In this document: one piece after another, positions 7,019 to 14,177 of the stretch | Layout: each line of letters begins with the position of its first letter | Position numbering within the stretch: the stretch's first letter is position 1 | Assembly: GCA_036272735.1 (NCBI GenBank) | Contig: DATAYF010000104.1 | Coordinates: 1 to 16,197 of the forward strand | Source of the DNA: DATAYF01 sp036272735 | Lineage (GTDB): Bacteria > Chloroflexota > Ktedonobacteria > Ktedonobacterales > Ktedonobacteraceae | DNA: 16,197 nucleotides | Direction of reading: 5' to 3' | Position numbers and translations under genes: made by a program | The notes under the pieces: generated by a model | Seen by the model: the letters and a program-made list of their open reading frames with translations, nothing else | Told to the model about the DNA's origin: nothing | Databases searched by the model: none

Positions 7019-8257
7019 TTATCGCAGCTCGAAACGAACTTCTACATTGCCAAAACGTAATGTGTCTCCATCATTCAAAATGTGCTCTTTGTGTGGTGTC
7101 AAAATCACTCCATTCAAGCGCGTCTTATTCAACGCGTTGAGGTCTTCGACGGTGTATTGCCCTTGCTGATTGCGCAGGTAGGCGTGTCGTCGCCCAACCG
7201 TCTTGTCTGCCAGGTTAATCTCGGGATAAATCCTGAGCGTCGGATCCTGGCGACCAACCACCATCAGTTCACCCTGCAAAGGAAGTGATTGTCCACTAGA
7301 CATAACTATGATCTGCGCCTCTTTTTGTGGCGTTATCGCCGCTTTGGGTGGGTTCGCAGCTCCCTTCTTCCCATTTTTTGCGTTTACCACTCGCTCCGTG
7401 GGGTCAAAGGCCGGCAACGCCTGGACACGCTCCTGGAGCTGCTCTATGGCTGCGATAAACTCTTGCGGCGTTGCATACCGATCCGCTGGCGACTTGGCAA
7501 GTGCCTTTTGCATAAACAGGTCCATTTCGACCGGTAGTTCCTGGCGCTGTTGACAGATAGAAGGAACCTTGTCATTCATTTGTTTAATGACAATATCTAC
7601 TGCGGTGTCCCCTGTGTATGGCGGCTGACCGGTAAGCATCTCGAATAAGACTGCCGCCGTTGAGTATAGATCAGAGCGGGTATCCGCCGAACGTCCACTT
7701 TCAGCTTGCTCCGGCGAGATATAAAAGGCCGTCCCCATAAATACATTGGACTGGGTCAGCGTGACGGTCTCACGACTGCGCGCTAAACCGAAATCGGTGA
7801 TCTTTACCATATCGTCGCTATTGATGAGAATATTCTGGGGCTTGATATCTCTATGCACCACCCCTTGCCGGTAGGCCGCGTCCAGCCCTTCGGCAATCTG
7901 GTGCGCGTAATGCAGTGCACGCGCTGGATTCAATGGACCTTCATTGATCAAATAATACTTCAGACTTTGGCCGTCTATGTAGTCCATGACTATATAGTGC
8001 GTATTACTATCGTCCCCGTAATGAAAGATCCGTACAATATGCGGATCACTGAGATTAAGTAATATATGTGCCTCTCTTTGGAAACGTGCTAGCAGTTCGT
8101 CCTCGTCAGAGAGTTCGAGGTGCATGACTTTTATCGCGTAAATACGGTTGCTGGTCAGATCACGTGCGATATAGACTGTGGCGAAACTCCCCCGTCCTCG
8201 TTCATCAATGAGCTTATAACGACCTTCAATTACGCGCCCAATCATGTCACCGTCCAT
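7019..8257 (-). CDS. Ser/Thr protein kinase with C-terminal FHA domain
   Basis: The product is 412 aa from the ATG at 8257. The frame is open to an ATG at 8314, but a TATAAT box (8303-8308) lies inside that extension, no ribosome-binding site precedes it, and GAGGAG (8270-8275) sits 12 nt before 8257. Numbering from 8257, the kinase domain has its Gly loop GRGSFATV near 21-28, K43, E62, HRD (135-137), N142, DFG (155-157) and PE (182-183), so it is catalytically complete. A basic Pro/Lys linker leads to an FHA domain (about 315-411) with GR (335-336), GRRH (355-358) and N377. The serine that usually precedes the conserved Arg is Gly here. There is no membrane helix. The kinase could phosphorylate the next two gene products, while its FHA domain recruits phosphothreonine partners (inference). 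It is read first in the 8257-4451 series. Confidence 0.92.
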   Translation of the reverse strand: MDGDMIGRVIEGRYKLIDERGRGSFATVYIARDLTSNRIYAIKVMHLELSDEDELLARFQREAHILLNLSDPHIVRIFHYGDDSNTHYIVMDYIDGQSLKYYLINEGPLNPARALHYAHQIAEGLDAAYRQGVVHRDIKPQNILINSDDMVKITDFGLARSRETVTLTQSNVFMGTAFYISPEQAESGRSADTRSDLYSTAAVLFEMLTGQPPYTGDTAVDIVIKQMNDKVPSICQQRQELPVEMDLFMQKALAKSPADRYATPQEFIAAIEQLQERVQALPAFDPTERVVNAKNGKKGAANPPKAAITPQKEAQIIVMSSGQSLPLQGELMVVGRQDPTLRIYPEINLADKTVGRRHAYLRNQQGQYTVEDLNALNKTRLNGVILTPHKEHILNDGDTLRFGNVEVRFELR

Positions 8258-8302
8258 GATTCGTGTGAACTCCTCGTTAATAAGGCTACTGTCAGCGGCT
8301 CT

Positions 8303-8331
8303 ATTATACACCATCCATTGGTACGTGTCAT
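8303..8331 (-). promoter_or_regulatory. sigma70-type promoter for the kinase-FHA gene
   Basis: On the minus strand ATGACA (8326-8331) and a perfect TATAAT (8303-8308) are 17 nt apart. Transcription would start near 8296, giving a leader of about 40 nt with GAGGAG before ATG 8257. This also separates the kinase/FHA transcript from the PRPP synthetase gene upstream. Confidence 0.6.
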
Positions 8332-8391
8332 GGTACCCGCGTTATCTACTAGAGCATGCAGCTATCTCGTTGCTTTGTTTACGCAATGTGC

Positions 8392-8432
8392 TACATCTTC
8401 GTAACGGATGAACCAACGAATTGGCAGATGTA
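8392..8432. other. nested inverted repeat after the PRPP synthetase gene
   Basis: TACATCT (8392-8398) pairs with AGATGTA (8426-8432), and inside it CCAA-CGAA-TTGG (8413-8424) forms a small hairpin. It starts 22 nt past the PRPP synthetase stop. There is no T-run, so a terminator role is uncertain. Confidence 0.3.
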
Positions 8433-8453
8433 TGAGCATGATGTCCTAGTGGT

Positions 8454-9398
8454 CTAGCGGAACATTTCGCTGATACTTTCACGATTGTGAATGCGCTTGA
8501 TGGCCTCGCCAAAAAGCGGGGCGACGGAGACGATCTCGATTTTGTCGGATAGCTCGACCGGCTGACCTTCTACAGTATCGGTGATGAAAAGCTGTTTCAA
8601 TGGGCTGTTGTGGATGCGCTCTATAGAGCCTGTGGCGAGTACCCCGTGCGTGACTGCTGCGTACACCTCACGCGCTCCTCTCTCGATCAAGCTCTCGGCC
8701 ACACTGGCGAGGGTGCCCGCTGAAATCGTGAAGTCATCGACGATAATGGCGCTTTTATCGCGCACGTCGCCGATGATGTCCAGCACAACCGCGTGTTCGT
8801 CATGCGCCACGCGTTCTTTGTCCGCCAGCGCGATAGATACCCCCAGGCAGGAGGCATAGCGCCGCGCTTGTTTCGCAAAGCCAACATCTGGTGAAACCAC
8901 GACCATATTCTGAAGATTGAGCGCCTGAATACGCTTGCAGAGTGTCGGCAAAGCATAGAGGTTGTCAACCGGCAGGTGGAAGAAGCCCTGAATCTGTGGC
9001 GCGTGCAGATCCATGGTAATCACGCGAGCCGCTCCGGCTACCTCAATGGCATCGGCACACACACGCGCCCGAATCGAGACACGTGGCTCATCTTTTTTGT
9101 CCCCTTTGGCATAGCTAAAATAGGGCATGATCACCGTGACCGAGGCGCAACTCGCCCGCTTAAAAGCGTCGATCCAAAAGAGGAGTTCCATAAACTTATC
9201 GTTGCTGGGAAAGACCGTTGACTGCACAATATAGACGTTTTGCCCACGCACATTTTCGAGAATGCGCACAAAGGTGTTGCCGTCAGAAAAGTGCAGGGTC
9301 TCGTTCTTTCCTTGTATGACCTGAAGGTAGCCACAGATACGCCCGGTAAGCTTCTGGCTGCTGCTACCCGCGAAAACCATCATAAGATCGTCGTCCAT
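8454..9398 (-). CDS. ribose-phosphate pyrophosphokinase (PRPP synthetase), atypical
   Basis: The product is 314 aa, the normal family length. The enzyme makes PRPP from ribose 5-phosphate and ATP for nucleotide, His, Trp and NAD synthesis; it is cytoplasmic. The frame is open to 9566, but the extra 56 residues are unlike the family and AGAGG (9405-9409) lies 6 nt before ATG 9398. The family signature DLHAPQIQGFFHLPVD (130-145) is intact, including the catalytic His (H132). The PRPP-binding loop is present as VDDFTISAGT (220-229), where VDDMIDTAGT is usual. The segment after MPYF reads YAKGDKKDEPR (96-106), where YARQDRK is common, and SPDVG at 169-173 continues as FAKQAR. These changes suggest a diverged paralogue rather than the housekeeping enzyme, though activity is still plausible. 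The gene lies 76 nt after the S9 peptidase gene on the same strand. Confidence 0.88.
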   Translation of the reverse strand: MDDDLMMVFAGSSSQKLTGRICGYLQVIQGKNETLHFSDGNTFVRILENVRGQNVYIVQSTVFPSNDKFMELLFWIDAFKRASCASVTVIMPYFSYAKGDKKDEPRVSIRARVCADAIEVAGAARVITMDLHAPQIQGFFHLPVDNLYALPTLCKRIQALNLQNMVVVSPDVGFAKQARRYASCLGVSIALADKERVAHDEHAVVLDIIGDVRDKSAIIVDDFTISAGTLASVAESLIERGAREVYAAVTHGVLATGSIERIHNSPLKQLFITDTVEGQPVELSDKIEIVSVAPLFGEAIKRIHNRESISEMFR

Positions 9399-9412
9399 CT
9401 CAATCCTCTCCG

Positions 9413-9433
9413 CGGCCGTCGCGCGGACGGCTG
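9413..9433 (-). promoter_or_regulatory. GC-rich hairpin just upstream of the PRPP synthetase ribosome-binding site
   Basis: GCCGTC (9415-9420) pairs with GACGGC (9426-9431) over a 5-nt loop, and two further pairs (one G-U) make an 8-bp stem. It ends 3 nt from the AGAGG ribosome-binding site at 9405-9409, so it could affect translation of the gene. Confidence 0.35.
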
Positions 9434-9474
9434 CTATTCTCGACAATGATTGTGTTGTTTCTGTCCGCCCCTGC

Positions 9475-11322
9475 TTATTGCTCGTAGCGGCCGCCCAGGT
9501 GTTGCGCCAGGAATTTCTCCGCCGCTTTATAAAAGGTGATGCGGTTCTCTGGTTTTGCGAAGCCATGCCCTTCGTCGGGGAAGAGCAGGTACTCGTGGCT
9601 GATCCCTTTGCTCTTCATGGCCTCGACGATCTGTTCAGACTCCGCCTGCTTGACGCGTGGGTCGTTGGCTCCTTGCGCGATGAGCATGGGAATTTTGATC
9701 TGATCGACCTTGAATAGTGGTGAACGCGACTTCAAAAACTCCTCTTCGGTATCAGGATTGCCGACGCGTGTATGGAAGGTTGCCAGAAAGGTAGACCAGT
9801 AAGGCGGAATGGTTTTGATGAGCGTGAGCAGGTTGCTCGGCCCCACGATATCAACGGCGCAACAGAACACATCTGGCGAAAAGGTTGCGCCCGCCAGGGC
9901 GGCGTAGCCACCATACGAGCCACCATAAATGGCGATTTTCTTAGCATCGGCAATGCCTTGCTGTACTGCCCAGTCGGCAGCATCAACGAGGTCGTTATGC
10001 ATGTTGCGCCCCCACTCACGGTTGCCAGCGTTGAGGAAGTCCTTGCCGTAGCCCGTAGAGCCACGAAAATTGACCTGGAGGCAGGCGTAGCCGCGATTGG
10101 CGAACCATTGAGCCTCTGGGTTGTACCCCCACTCATCACGTGCCCAGGGACCACCGTGCACGTTTAGTATCATCGGCAGATGCTCGTGCTGTTCGCCTTC
10201 GGGCAAAGTAAGGTACCCGTGGATGGTCAGACCGTCGCGTGCGCTGAACGTAACTGGTTGCGTATGTGCCAGAGTGTACTTGCTCAATTCCGGTTGATTA
10301 TCGAACAGGAAGGTGCTGGTCTGCGTCTCCCGATTATAGGTATAGTAGGGGACCGGTCCGTTATCGACCGTGAAGGCTACCACCCAGGTCTGATCGGCGT
10401 TATCGCGGCTGGTGATAAAGAAATCGCCCTGGTGAATGTCCCGAATACGGTCGAAGTCGAGCTGAATAGCCTCGTCGAGTACTGTCCACTCGACGCGATC
10501 CCGATTAAAGGCGACCGCTTGAATCTCGTAGGTGTCGGGGTTCGTCATGACGTTGCCTACGTCGTAGTGGGGATCGGCGGCGATCACCGTGATGTCTCCA
10601 TTTCCCAGATTGAGCTTTACCAGGCGTCCAGCGTTGGCGTTGCGTGAGTCCTCAAGGTATAATCCTTGACCATCCTGCGTAAAACCTACCGGGCCGCTGG
10701 TCAAGGCATCATCGGGGTTCCACGAGAGGATGCGTCGCCACTCGCTCTGCTCGTTGTCGCGCAGCAGCAGATTATATCCACCTTCCGGCGTGCTTTCTAG
10801 CGCGCCACGGACCTTGAAATGCCTGTCGATGACCCAACTTGCGATATTGCCTGGGTTCTTTGCTACTTGCGTCAACGCGCCGCTGATGAGGTCGAGATGG
10901 TAAACATCGTGCACCTGCGGATTATCTTTATTGAGGCCAAGCAGCAGTTCGTTGGGAAAATGCTTATCGCGCCCAAGCAGTTGCGCTTGCACGTTTTCGA
11001 AAGGAGTGAGGTCGCGCGTTGTCTGCGTGTCCAGGTTGGTGGCGTAGAGACGCCAGTTTTCGTTCCCGCCGATGTCTTGAATATACATGATGTGCCTGTT
11101 GTCGGCGGCCCAGAAATAGAAACGAATGCCACGCTCAGTGTCGTTGGTGACGGGCTGGTAATCATCCTGGCCCACGTGACCGATCCACACGTTGAGGACG
11201 CCATTTACCGGGGCAAGATAACCCATACGCTTGCCATCTGGTGAGATGCTGGCACTGGCTTTATCTGGATTCCCAAACAGGATGTCTCTGGGAATTAATG
11301 GAACGTTAGGCGCGGTGGTCAT
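9475..11322 (-). CDS. S9 family serine peptidase (prolyl oligopeptidase / acylaminoacyl-peptidase-like)
   Basis: The product is 615 aa, a usual length for the family. The N-terminal half (about 1-350) is a beta-propeller of WD-like strands that limits access to small peptides. The C-terminal half is an alpha/beta hydrolase with HGGPW (389-393, oxyanion region), nucleophile S469 in GGSYGG, D554 (GANDPR) and H586 (DEGHGF), a full catalytic triad. There is no signal peptide, so the enzyme is cytosolic. It would cleave short peptides after proline or remove acylated residues; which one cannot be told from sequence. AAGGAG (11334-11339) lies 11 nt before the ATG. The gene follows the second glycosyltransferase by 50 nt on the same strand and is probably cotranscribed, although there is no evident functional link. 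Confidence 0.93.
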   Translation of the reverse strand: MTTAPNVPLIPRDILFGNPDKASASISPDGKRMGYLAPVNGVLNVWIGHVGQDDYQPVTNDTERGIRFYFWAADNRHIMYIQDIGGNENWRLYATNLDTQTTRDLTPFENVQAQLLGRDKHFPNELLLGLNKDNPQVHDVYHLDLISGALTQVAKNPGNIASWVIDRHFKVRGALESTPEGGYNLLLRDNEQSEWRRILSWNPDDALTSGPVGFTQDGQGLYLEDSRNANAGRLVKLNLGNGDITVIAADPHYDVGNVMTNPDTYEIQAVAFNRDRVEWTVLDEAIQLDFDRIRDIHQGDFFITSRDNADQTWVVAFTVDNGPVPYYTYNRETQTSTFLFDNQPELSKYTLAHTQPVTFSARDGLTIHGYLTLPEGEQHEHLPMILNVHGGPWARDEWGYNPEAQWFANRGYACLQVNFRGSTGYGKDFLNAGNREWGRNMHNDLVDAADWAVQQGIADAKKIAIYGGSYGGYAALAGATFSPDVFCCAVDIVGPSNLLTLIKTIPPYWSTFLATFHTRVGNPDTEEEFLKSRSPLFKVDQIKIPMLIAQGANDPRVKQAESEQIVEAMKSKGISHEYLLFPDEGHGFAKPENRITFYKAAEKFLAQHLGGRYEQ

Positions 11323-11372
11323 ATTTTTATATACTCCTTATGGTTTACTTTTTACCAATATAGGGGCCTACC

Positions 11373-12509
11373 CTATTGGGACGATGCTGCTTGTCTGTTT
11401 GGTAACATTTCCTTGTACACTGCATAGGTTTGTTGCGCAATATGCTCTTGCGTGTAGTTGTCGAGAACACGCTGGCGTCCTTTTTGGGCGAGTTCAGCAT
11501 AGAGGGCTGGATCGTCCAGTAATCGTTTGACACAAGCACTAAGTTCGACGGCGTTACCCTCTGGAAAGATCAGGCCAGCGTCGCCAATCACATAGGGAAT
11601 TTCACCGCTACTCGAACCAATCACTGGCGTCTCGCACGACATCGCCTCCGCCAACGTGCGTCCAAATTGCTCCATCCAGTTGGGGCGCGTGACCGATGGC
11701 AATACCATCACGTCAAATTTTTCTAACTCCTGGGGCACCTGGTACGTTGCTACGCCCGGTTTAAATACGACGCGCTGGGCGACGCCGAGACGTTGTGCCT
11801 CCTCTTCCAACACGCTTTTCATGGGACCATGGCCGACAAAAACCACCCGGCAATATGGAGGCAAAGAGGTGAGCGCCTGCACCATTAGTGGCAGCCCTTT
11901 TTCCTCCTTCAAGCGACCGATGAAGCCGAGGGTAAAGGGTTCGCCTGCCTTGCGCGCCGGGCGCGGTGCGCTGCGCTGGTAAATGGTGGCGTCGAAGCCG
12001 AATTGCGGAATAATATGGATTGGTCCCTTATAGCCTTTGCGCTGCAACACCTTGGCCGCTGCTCTGTTCCCGGCCAGGGCTGCTGCCGCGTGGCGATAGT
12101 TGTACAGCTCGATCTGGCGAAATGGCGGCGGGTAGTCGCGGGCGAGATTTTGCCAGGTAAAAAACAGTGCCGCCGCGTGCTGCTGTGTTGCCATCCGCAT
12201 AGCCTGGAAAGTGGCGAAGTTATACGGCTCCTCATCGATGTGCACCACTTCGGGGCGAGTTGCGCGCATGATCTGCTTCAATTCAGGATAATAGTGCAGG
12301 TGAAATTTGCCGTTCAACCGTATAGGGGTGACAATCATCTGGTAGCCGCTGGTGTAGAGGCGCTCTAGTTCTTGCTTGCTGCCATCATCGCTCTGCCAAT
12401 AGGGGGGGACGACCAGGGTGAGTTCCACGCCGGGACATTTTGCCAGTTCCTCTAGCTTGCGTTGCGAGGTGCCTGCCACCAGGGCTTTGGAAATCATCAG
12501 TACACGCAT
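11373..12509 (-). CDS. GT4-family glycosyltransferase
   Basis: The product is 378 aa with the GT-B fold layout: an N-terminal acceptor domain (about 1-185) and a C-terminal nucleotide-sugar domain (about 192-365). In the latter, GFIGRLKEEKG (195-205) supplies the phosphate-binding Arg/Lys (R199, K204), and the EX7E motif runs from E280 to E288, followed by a Gly/Ser-rich turn and EIP. No membrane helix is visible. It would transfer a sugar from a nucleotide donor onto a lipid-linked or glycan acceptor; donor and acceptor cannot be assigned. The gene starts 12 nt after the other GT4 gene, with AAAGGA 15 nt before the ATG, so the two form one transcription unit and probably act on the same surface polysaccharide or glycolipid (inference). 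Confidence 0.92.
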   Translation of the reverse strand: MRVLMISKALVAGTSQRKLEELAKCPGVELTLVVPPYWQSDDGSKQELERLYTSGYQMIVTPIRLNGKFHLHYYPELKQIMRATRPEVVHIDEEPYNFATFQAMRMATQQHAAALFFTWQNLARDYPPPFRQIELYNYRHAAAALAGNRAAAKVLQRKGYKGPIHIIPQFGFDATIYQRSAPRPARKAGEPFTLGFIGRLKEEKGLPLMVQALTSLPPYCRVVFVGHGPMKSVLEEEAQRLGVAQRVVFKPGVATYQVPQELEKFDVMVLPSVTRPNWMEQFGRTLAEAMSCETPVIGSSSGEIPYVIGDAGLIFPEGNAVELSACVKRLLDDPALYAELAQKGRQRVLDNYTQEHIAQQTYAVYKEMLPNRQAASSQ

Positions 12510-12521
12510 CGTCGTTTTATG

Positions 12522-13688
12522 TTATCCTTTTGCTGTTTTTGTGCGAGCGAACGCCTCTTCATACACACTCAAGGTTTCGGTTGCGGTCGTGTGCCAGTTA
12601 AAGCGCGCTGCACGCTGTAGCGAACGCTGTTTTAAGTCTGCTTGCAAACCTGGATTGGTCAAGACGTTGCTCATCGCTTCCGCCAATGCGCGTGTGTCTT
12701 CAGGGTCCACCGTCAGCGCGGCATCGCCCACCACTTCGGGAAGCGAGGTACGATTGGAGCAGACCACGGGTGCTCCACAACTCATCGCCTCCAGTGGATC
12801 AAGTCCGAAGCCCTCGTACAGTGATGGGAAGACAAACAGGCTGGTCCCACTATACATGGCGGGTTTGTCTTGATCTTCGACGAAGCGAAACAGAATGTGT
12901 TCCTCCATACCTAACTCGGTCACTACGGGTCGCGGATCTGGAAACAGCGCCCCCCGTTTGTCAGGATCACCAGAGATCAGCAATTGTAAGTTGGGATCAC
13001 CCACATCGCGATAAACTTGCGCAAAGGCACGCACTAATTGTAACACGTTCTTGCGCTGGTCGAGTCCACCCAGGTAAAATACGTAGCGCTCACCGACCCC
13101 GTAGCGCGCACGAGCAGCAGCCAGCATGTCCACATCGGTGATTGGTTGATACTCGTCACCCGCTGCTTCGTAGATCACACGAATGCGCTCCGTGGGCAAT
13201 TTCAGCGTGCGCATAATATCCTGTTTCGCGTGCTGTGAGACGGTGATAACCATGCTGGCGTTGCGTGAGGCGCGGGCTACCAGGCTCATATATGCTCGTA
13301 CTTTGGCATCTGCGCGATACGCGGGCAGGAGGAGGGGAATGGCATCGTGGATGGTGATGACCGTTGGTGTGCGTGAGAGCAGTGGCGCGGCGAAGTAGGG
13401 AACATGGAAAATATCGACGTTGGTCTTGCGAGCCGCCGCCGGTCCCGTAAGTTGTTCCCAGACCACCTTGGCGATATTTTCATGGTTGGCAGCAAGCCCT
13501 GGCACTGGTCGTACATAATAGGGATATGGGATGTTGGCGGTGCTGCCATTGGTGACCGGTTGCGGCCCTAGTAACACATACTCGTTGTGCTGGTCTACCT
13601 GTGACAGGGCTTCCAGTAGGTGGCGCATATATTGCCCGCTGCCCGTGGCGGGATGCTGGAAGAAGAGCGCATTGATGCCAATTCTCAT
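12522..13688 (-). CDS. GT4-family glycosyltransferase (mannosyltransferase-like)
   Basis: The product is 388 aa. The GT-B fold is recognisable by an N-terminal GSGQY loop (16-20), HD (114-115), the donor-site YLGGLDQRKN (205-214) and the EX7E motif from E292 to E300 (EGFGLDPLE). It resembles the GT4 mannosyl/rhamnosyltransferases of O-antigen or capsule loci, but the sugar cannot be fixed from sequence. No ribosome-binding site precedes the ATG. Instead the ATG overlaps the TGA of a 38-codon ORF (13685-13801) by four bases (ATGA), which suggests translational coupling. It is the first of two consecutive GT4 genes. Confidence 0.92.
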   Translation of the reverse strand: MRIGINALFFQHPATGSGQYMRHLLEALSQVDQHNEYVLLGPQPVTNGSTANIPYPYYVRPVPGLAANHENIAKVVWEQLTGPAAARKTNVDIFHVPYFAAPLLSRTPTVITIHDAIPLLLPAYRADAKVRAYMSLVARASRNASMVITVSQHAKQDIMRTLKLPTERIRVIYEAAGDEYQPITDVDMLAAARARYGVGERYVFYLGGLDQRKNVLQLVRAFAQVYRDVGDPNLQLLISGDPDKRGALFPDPRPVVTELGMEEHILFRFVEDQDKPAMYSGTSLFVFPSLYEGFGLDPLEAMSCGAPVVCSNRTSLPEVVGDAALTVDPEDTRALAEAMSNVLTNPGLQADLKQRSLQRAARFNWHTTATETLSVYEEAFARTKTAKG

Positions 13689-13801
13689 ATGTTTTTGGCG
13701 CGGATACCTCTGTGCTTCAGCCAGAGGAGGAAGCGCCGTTCCTCAAGAAAGTAAGTGATTAGAATGAATATAGGCATCCTTCTTGCAATAAAATAAAGCA
13801 T
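13685..13801 (-). CDS. 38-aa hydrophobic small ORF coupled to the glycosyltransferase
   Basis: The frame runs from ATG (13799-13801) to TGA (13685-13687). GAGAGGG (13810-13816) lies 8 nt upstream of the ATG, a strong ribosome-binding site. The TGA overlaps the glycosyltransferase ATG as ATGA, and the XRE gene ends 19 nt upstream. The peptide begins MLYFIARRMPIFILITYF, a short hydrophobic segment that could enter the membrane, followed by a charged tail (EERR, LKHRGIRAK). Its codons include AGA-AGG, ATA and CTA, which appear uncommon in neighbouring genes. It could be a small membrane protein helping the glycosyltransferase, or a leader peptide whose translation controls it. I recognise no family. 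Chance is not excluded, but the RBS and overlap argue that it is translated. Confidence 0.5.
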   Translation of the reverse strand: MLYFIARRMPIFILITYFLEERRFLLWLKHRGIRAKNI

Positions 13802-13820
13802 GGGCCATACCCTCTCTTCC

Positions 13821-14027
13821 TTAATCAGGTGCTTCTTCTGTGAGTTCCGATACATCCACCCCTAACACCCTCGCAATTTTCACCAAGGTGCTGTGTGCAA
13901 CATCTCGGTACGGGTCATTATATATTCCCTGCATGGTTGAGGGGTGAACATCAGCAGCACGTTGCAGCCTCGTTTGAGTCCACCCTTTCGCAGTAGCTAT
14001 TTCTTTTACACGTAGTCGTATAGGCAT
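13821..14027 (-). CDS. small XRE-family helix-turn-helix regulator
   Basis: The product is 68 aa and is almost entirely an HTH_XRE/Cro-C1 domain: a first helix (about 5-13), then WTQTRLQRAADVHPSTMQGIY (about 16-36) as the helix-turn-helix, with DVAHSTLVKIARVLGVDVSEL (about 42-62) as the closing helices. The start at 14027 is chosen because GAGG is 7 nt upstream; the longer frame at 14042 begins with TTG and has no site. The gene faces the plus-strand accessory unit across 14028-14298, which contains two palindromes (14055-14064 and 14106-14119) that could be its operators. Its stop lies 19 nt before the small ORF, so it may head the glycosyltransferase run. Self-regulation and control of the divergent promoter are inferences. 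Confidence 0.85.
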   Translation of the reverse strand: MPIRLRVKEIATAKGWTQTRLQRAADVHPSTMQGIYNDPYRDVAHSTLVKIARVLGVDVSELTEEAPD

Positions 14028-14054
14028 CTCAGAACCTCGCAACAGTATTTACGC

Positions 14055-14064
14055 TAGTATACTA
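14055..14064. promoter_or_regulatory. 10-bp palindrome upstream of the XRE gene
   Basis: TAGTATACTA is a perfect palindrome 28 nt before the XRE start, next to the -35 of the divergent plus-strand promoter. It includes a TATACT that could be a -10 box for the XRE gene, though no matching -35 is seen. Confidence 0.35.
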
Positions 14065-14070
14065 CAAGCC

Positions 14071-14099
14071 TTGACAATTAGGTAGATACATATTATGAT
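14071..14099 (+). promoter_or_regulatory. strong sigma70-type promoter for the accessory unit
   Basis: A perfect TTGACA (14071-14076) and TATGAT (14094-14099, five of six) are 17 nt apart. Transcription should start near 14106, giving a leader of about 190 nt before the ORF at 14299. The promoter is divergent from the XRE gene. Confidence 0.7.
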
Positions 14100-14105
14100 T
14101 TCGCT

Positions 14106-14119
14106 AAGCGATATCGCTT
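14106..14119. promoter_or_regulatory. 14-bp perfect palindrome at the predicted transcription start
   Basis: AAGCGATATCGCTT covers the expected start point of the 14071-14099 promoter. A repressor bound here would block initiation. The neighbouring XRE protein is the natural candidate (inference). Confidence 0.5.
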
Positions 14120-14177
14120 TACGTAGCTCTTATACGGCCTCACTTAATGTATCTGCTTAGCATTCCCTTATGGAAAC

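Noticed and set aside
9399..9566. A 56-residue N-terminal extension of the PRPP synthetase
   Set aside because: Basic low-complexity sequence absent from the family, overlapping the upstream peptidase gene; AGAGG fits ATG 9398.
10180..10647. A 155-codon plus-strand frame opposite the S9 peptidase
   Set aside because: It lies antisense within a gene with a complete catalytic triad and normal length; no start signal or domain.
11358..11379. The hairpin CCAATAGGG/CCCTATTGG at the end of the second GT gene as a terminator
   Set aside because: The stem contains a 2-nt bulge and is followed on the minus strand by an A-rich stretch, not a T-tract.
12418..13141. Two 151-codon plus-strand frames opposite the glycosyltransferases
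   Set aside because: They are antisense shadows. The minus-strand GT4 proteins carry complete EX7E motifs over the same bases.
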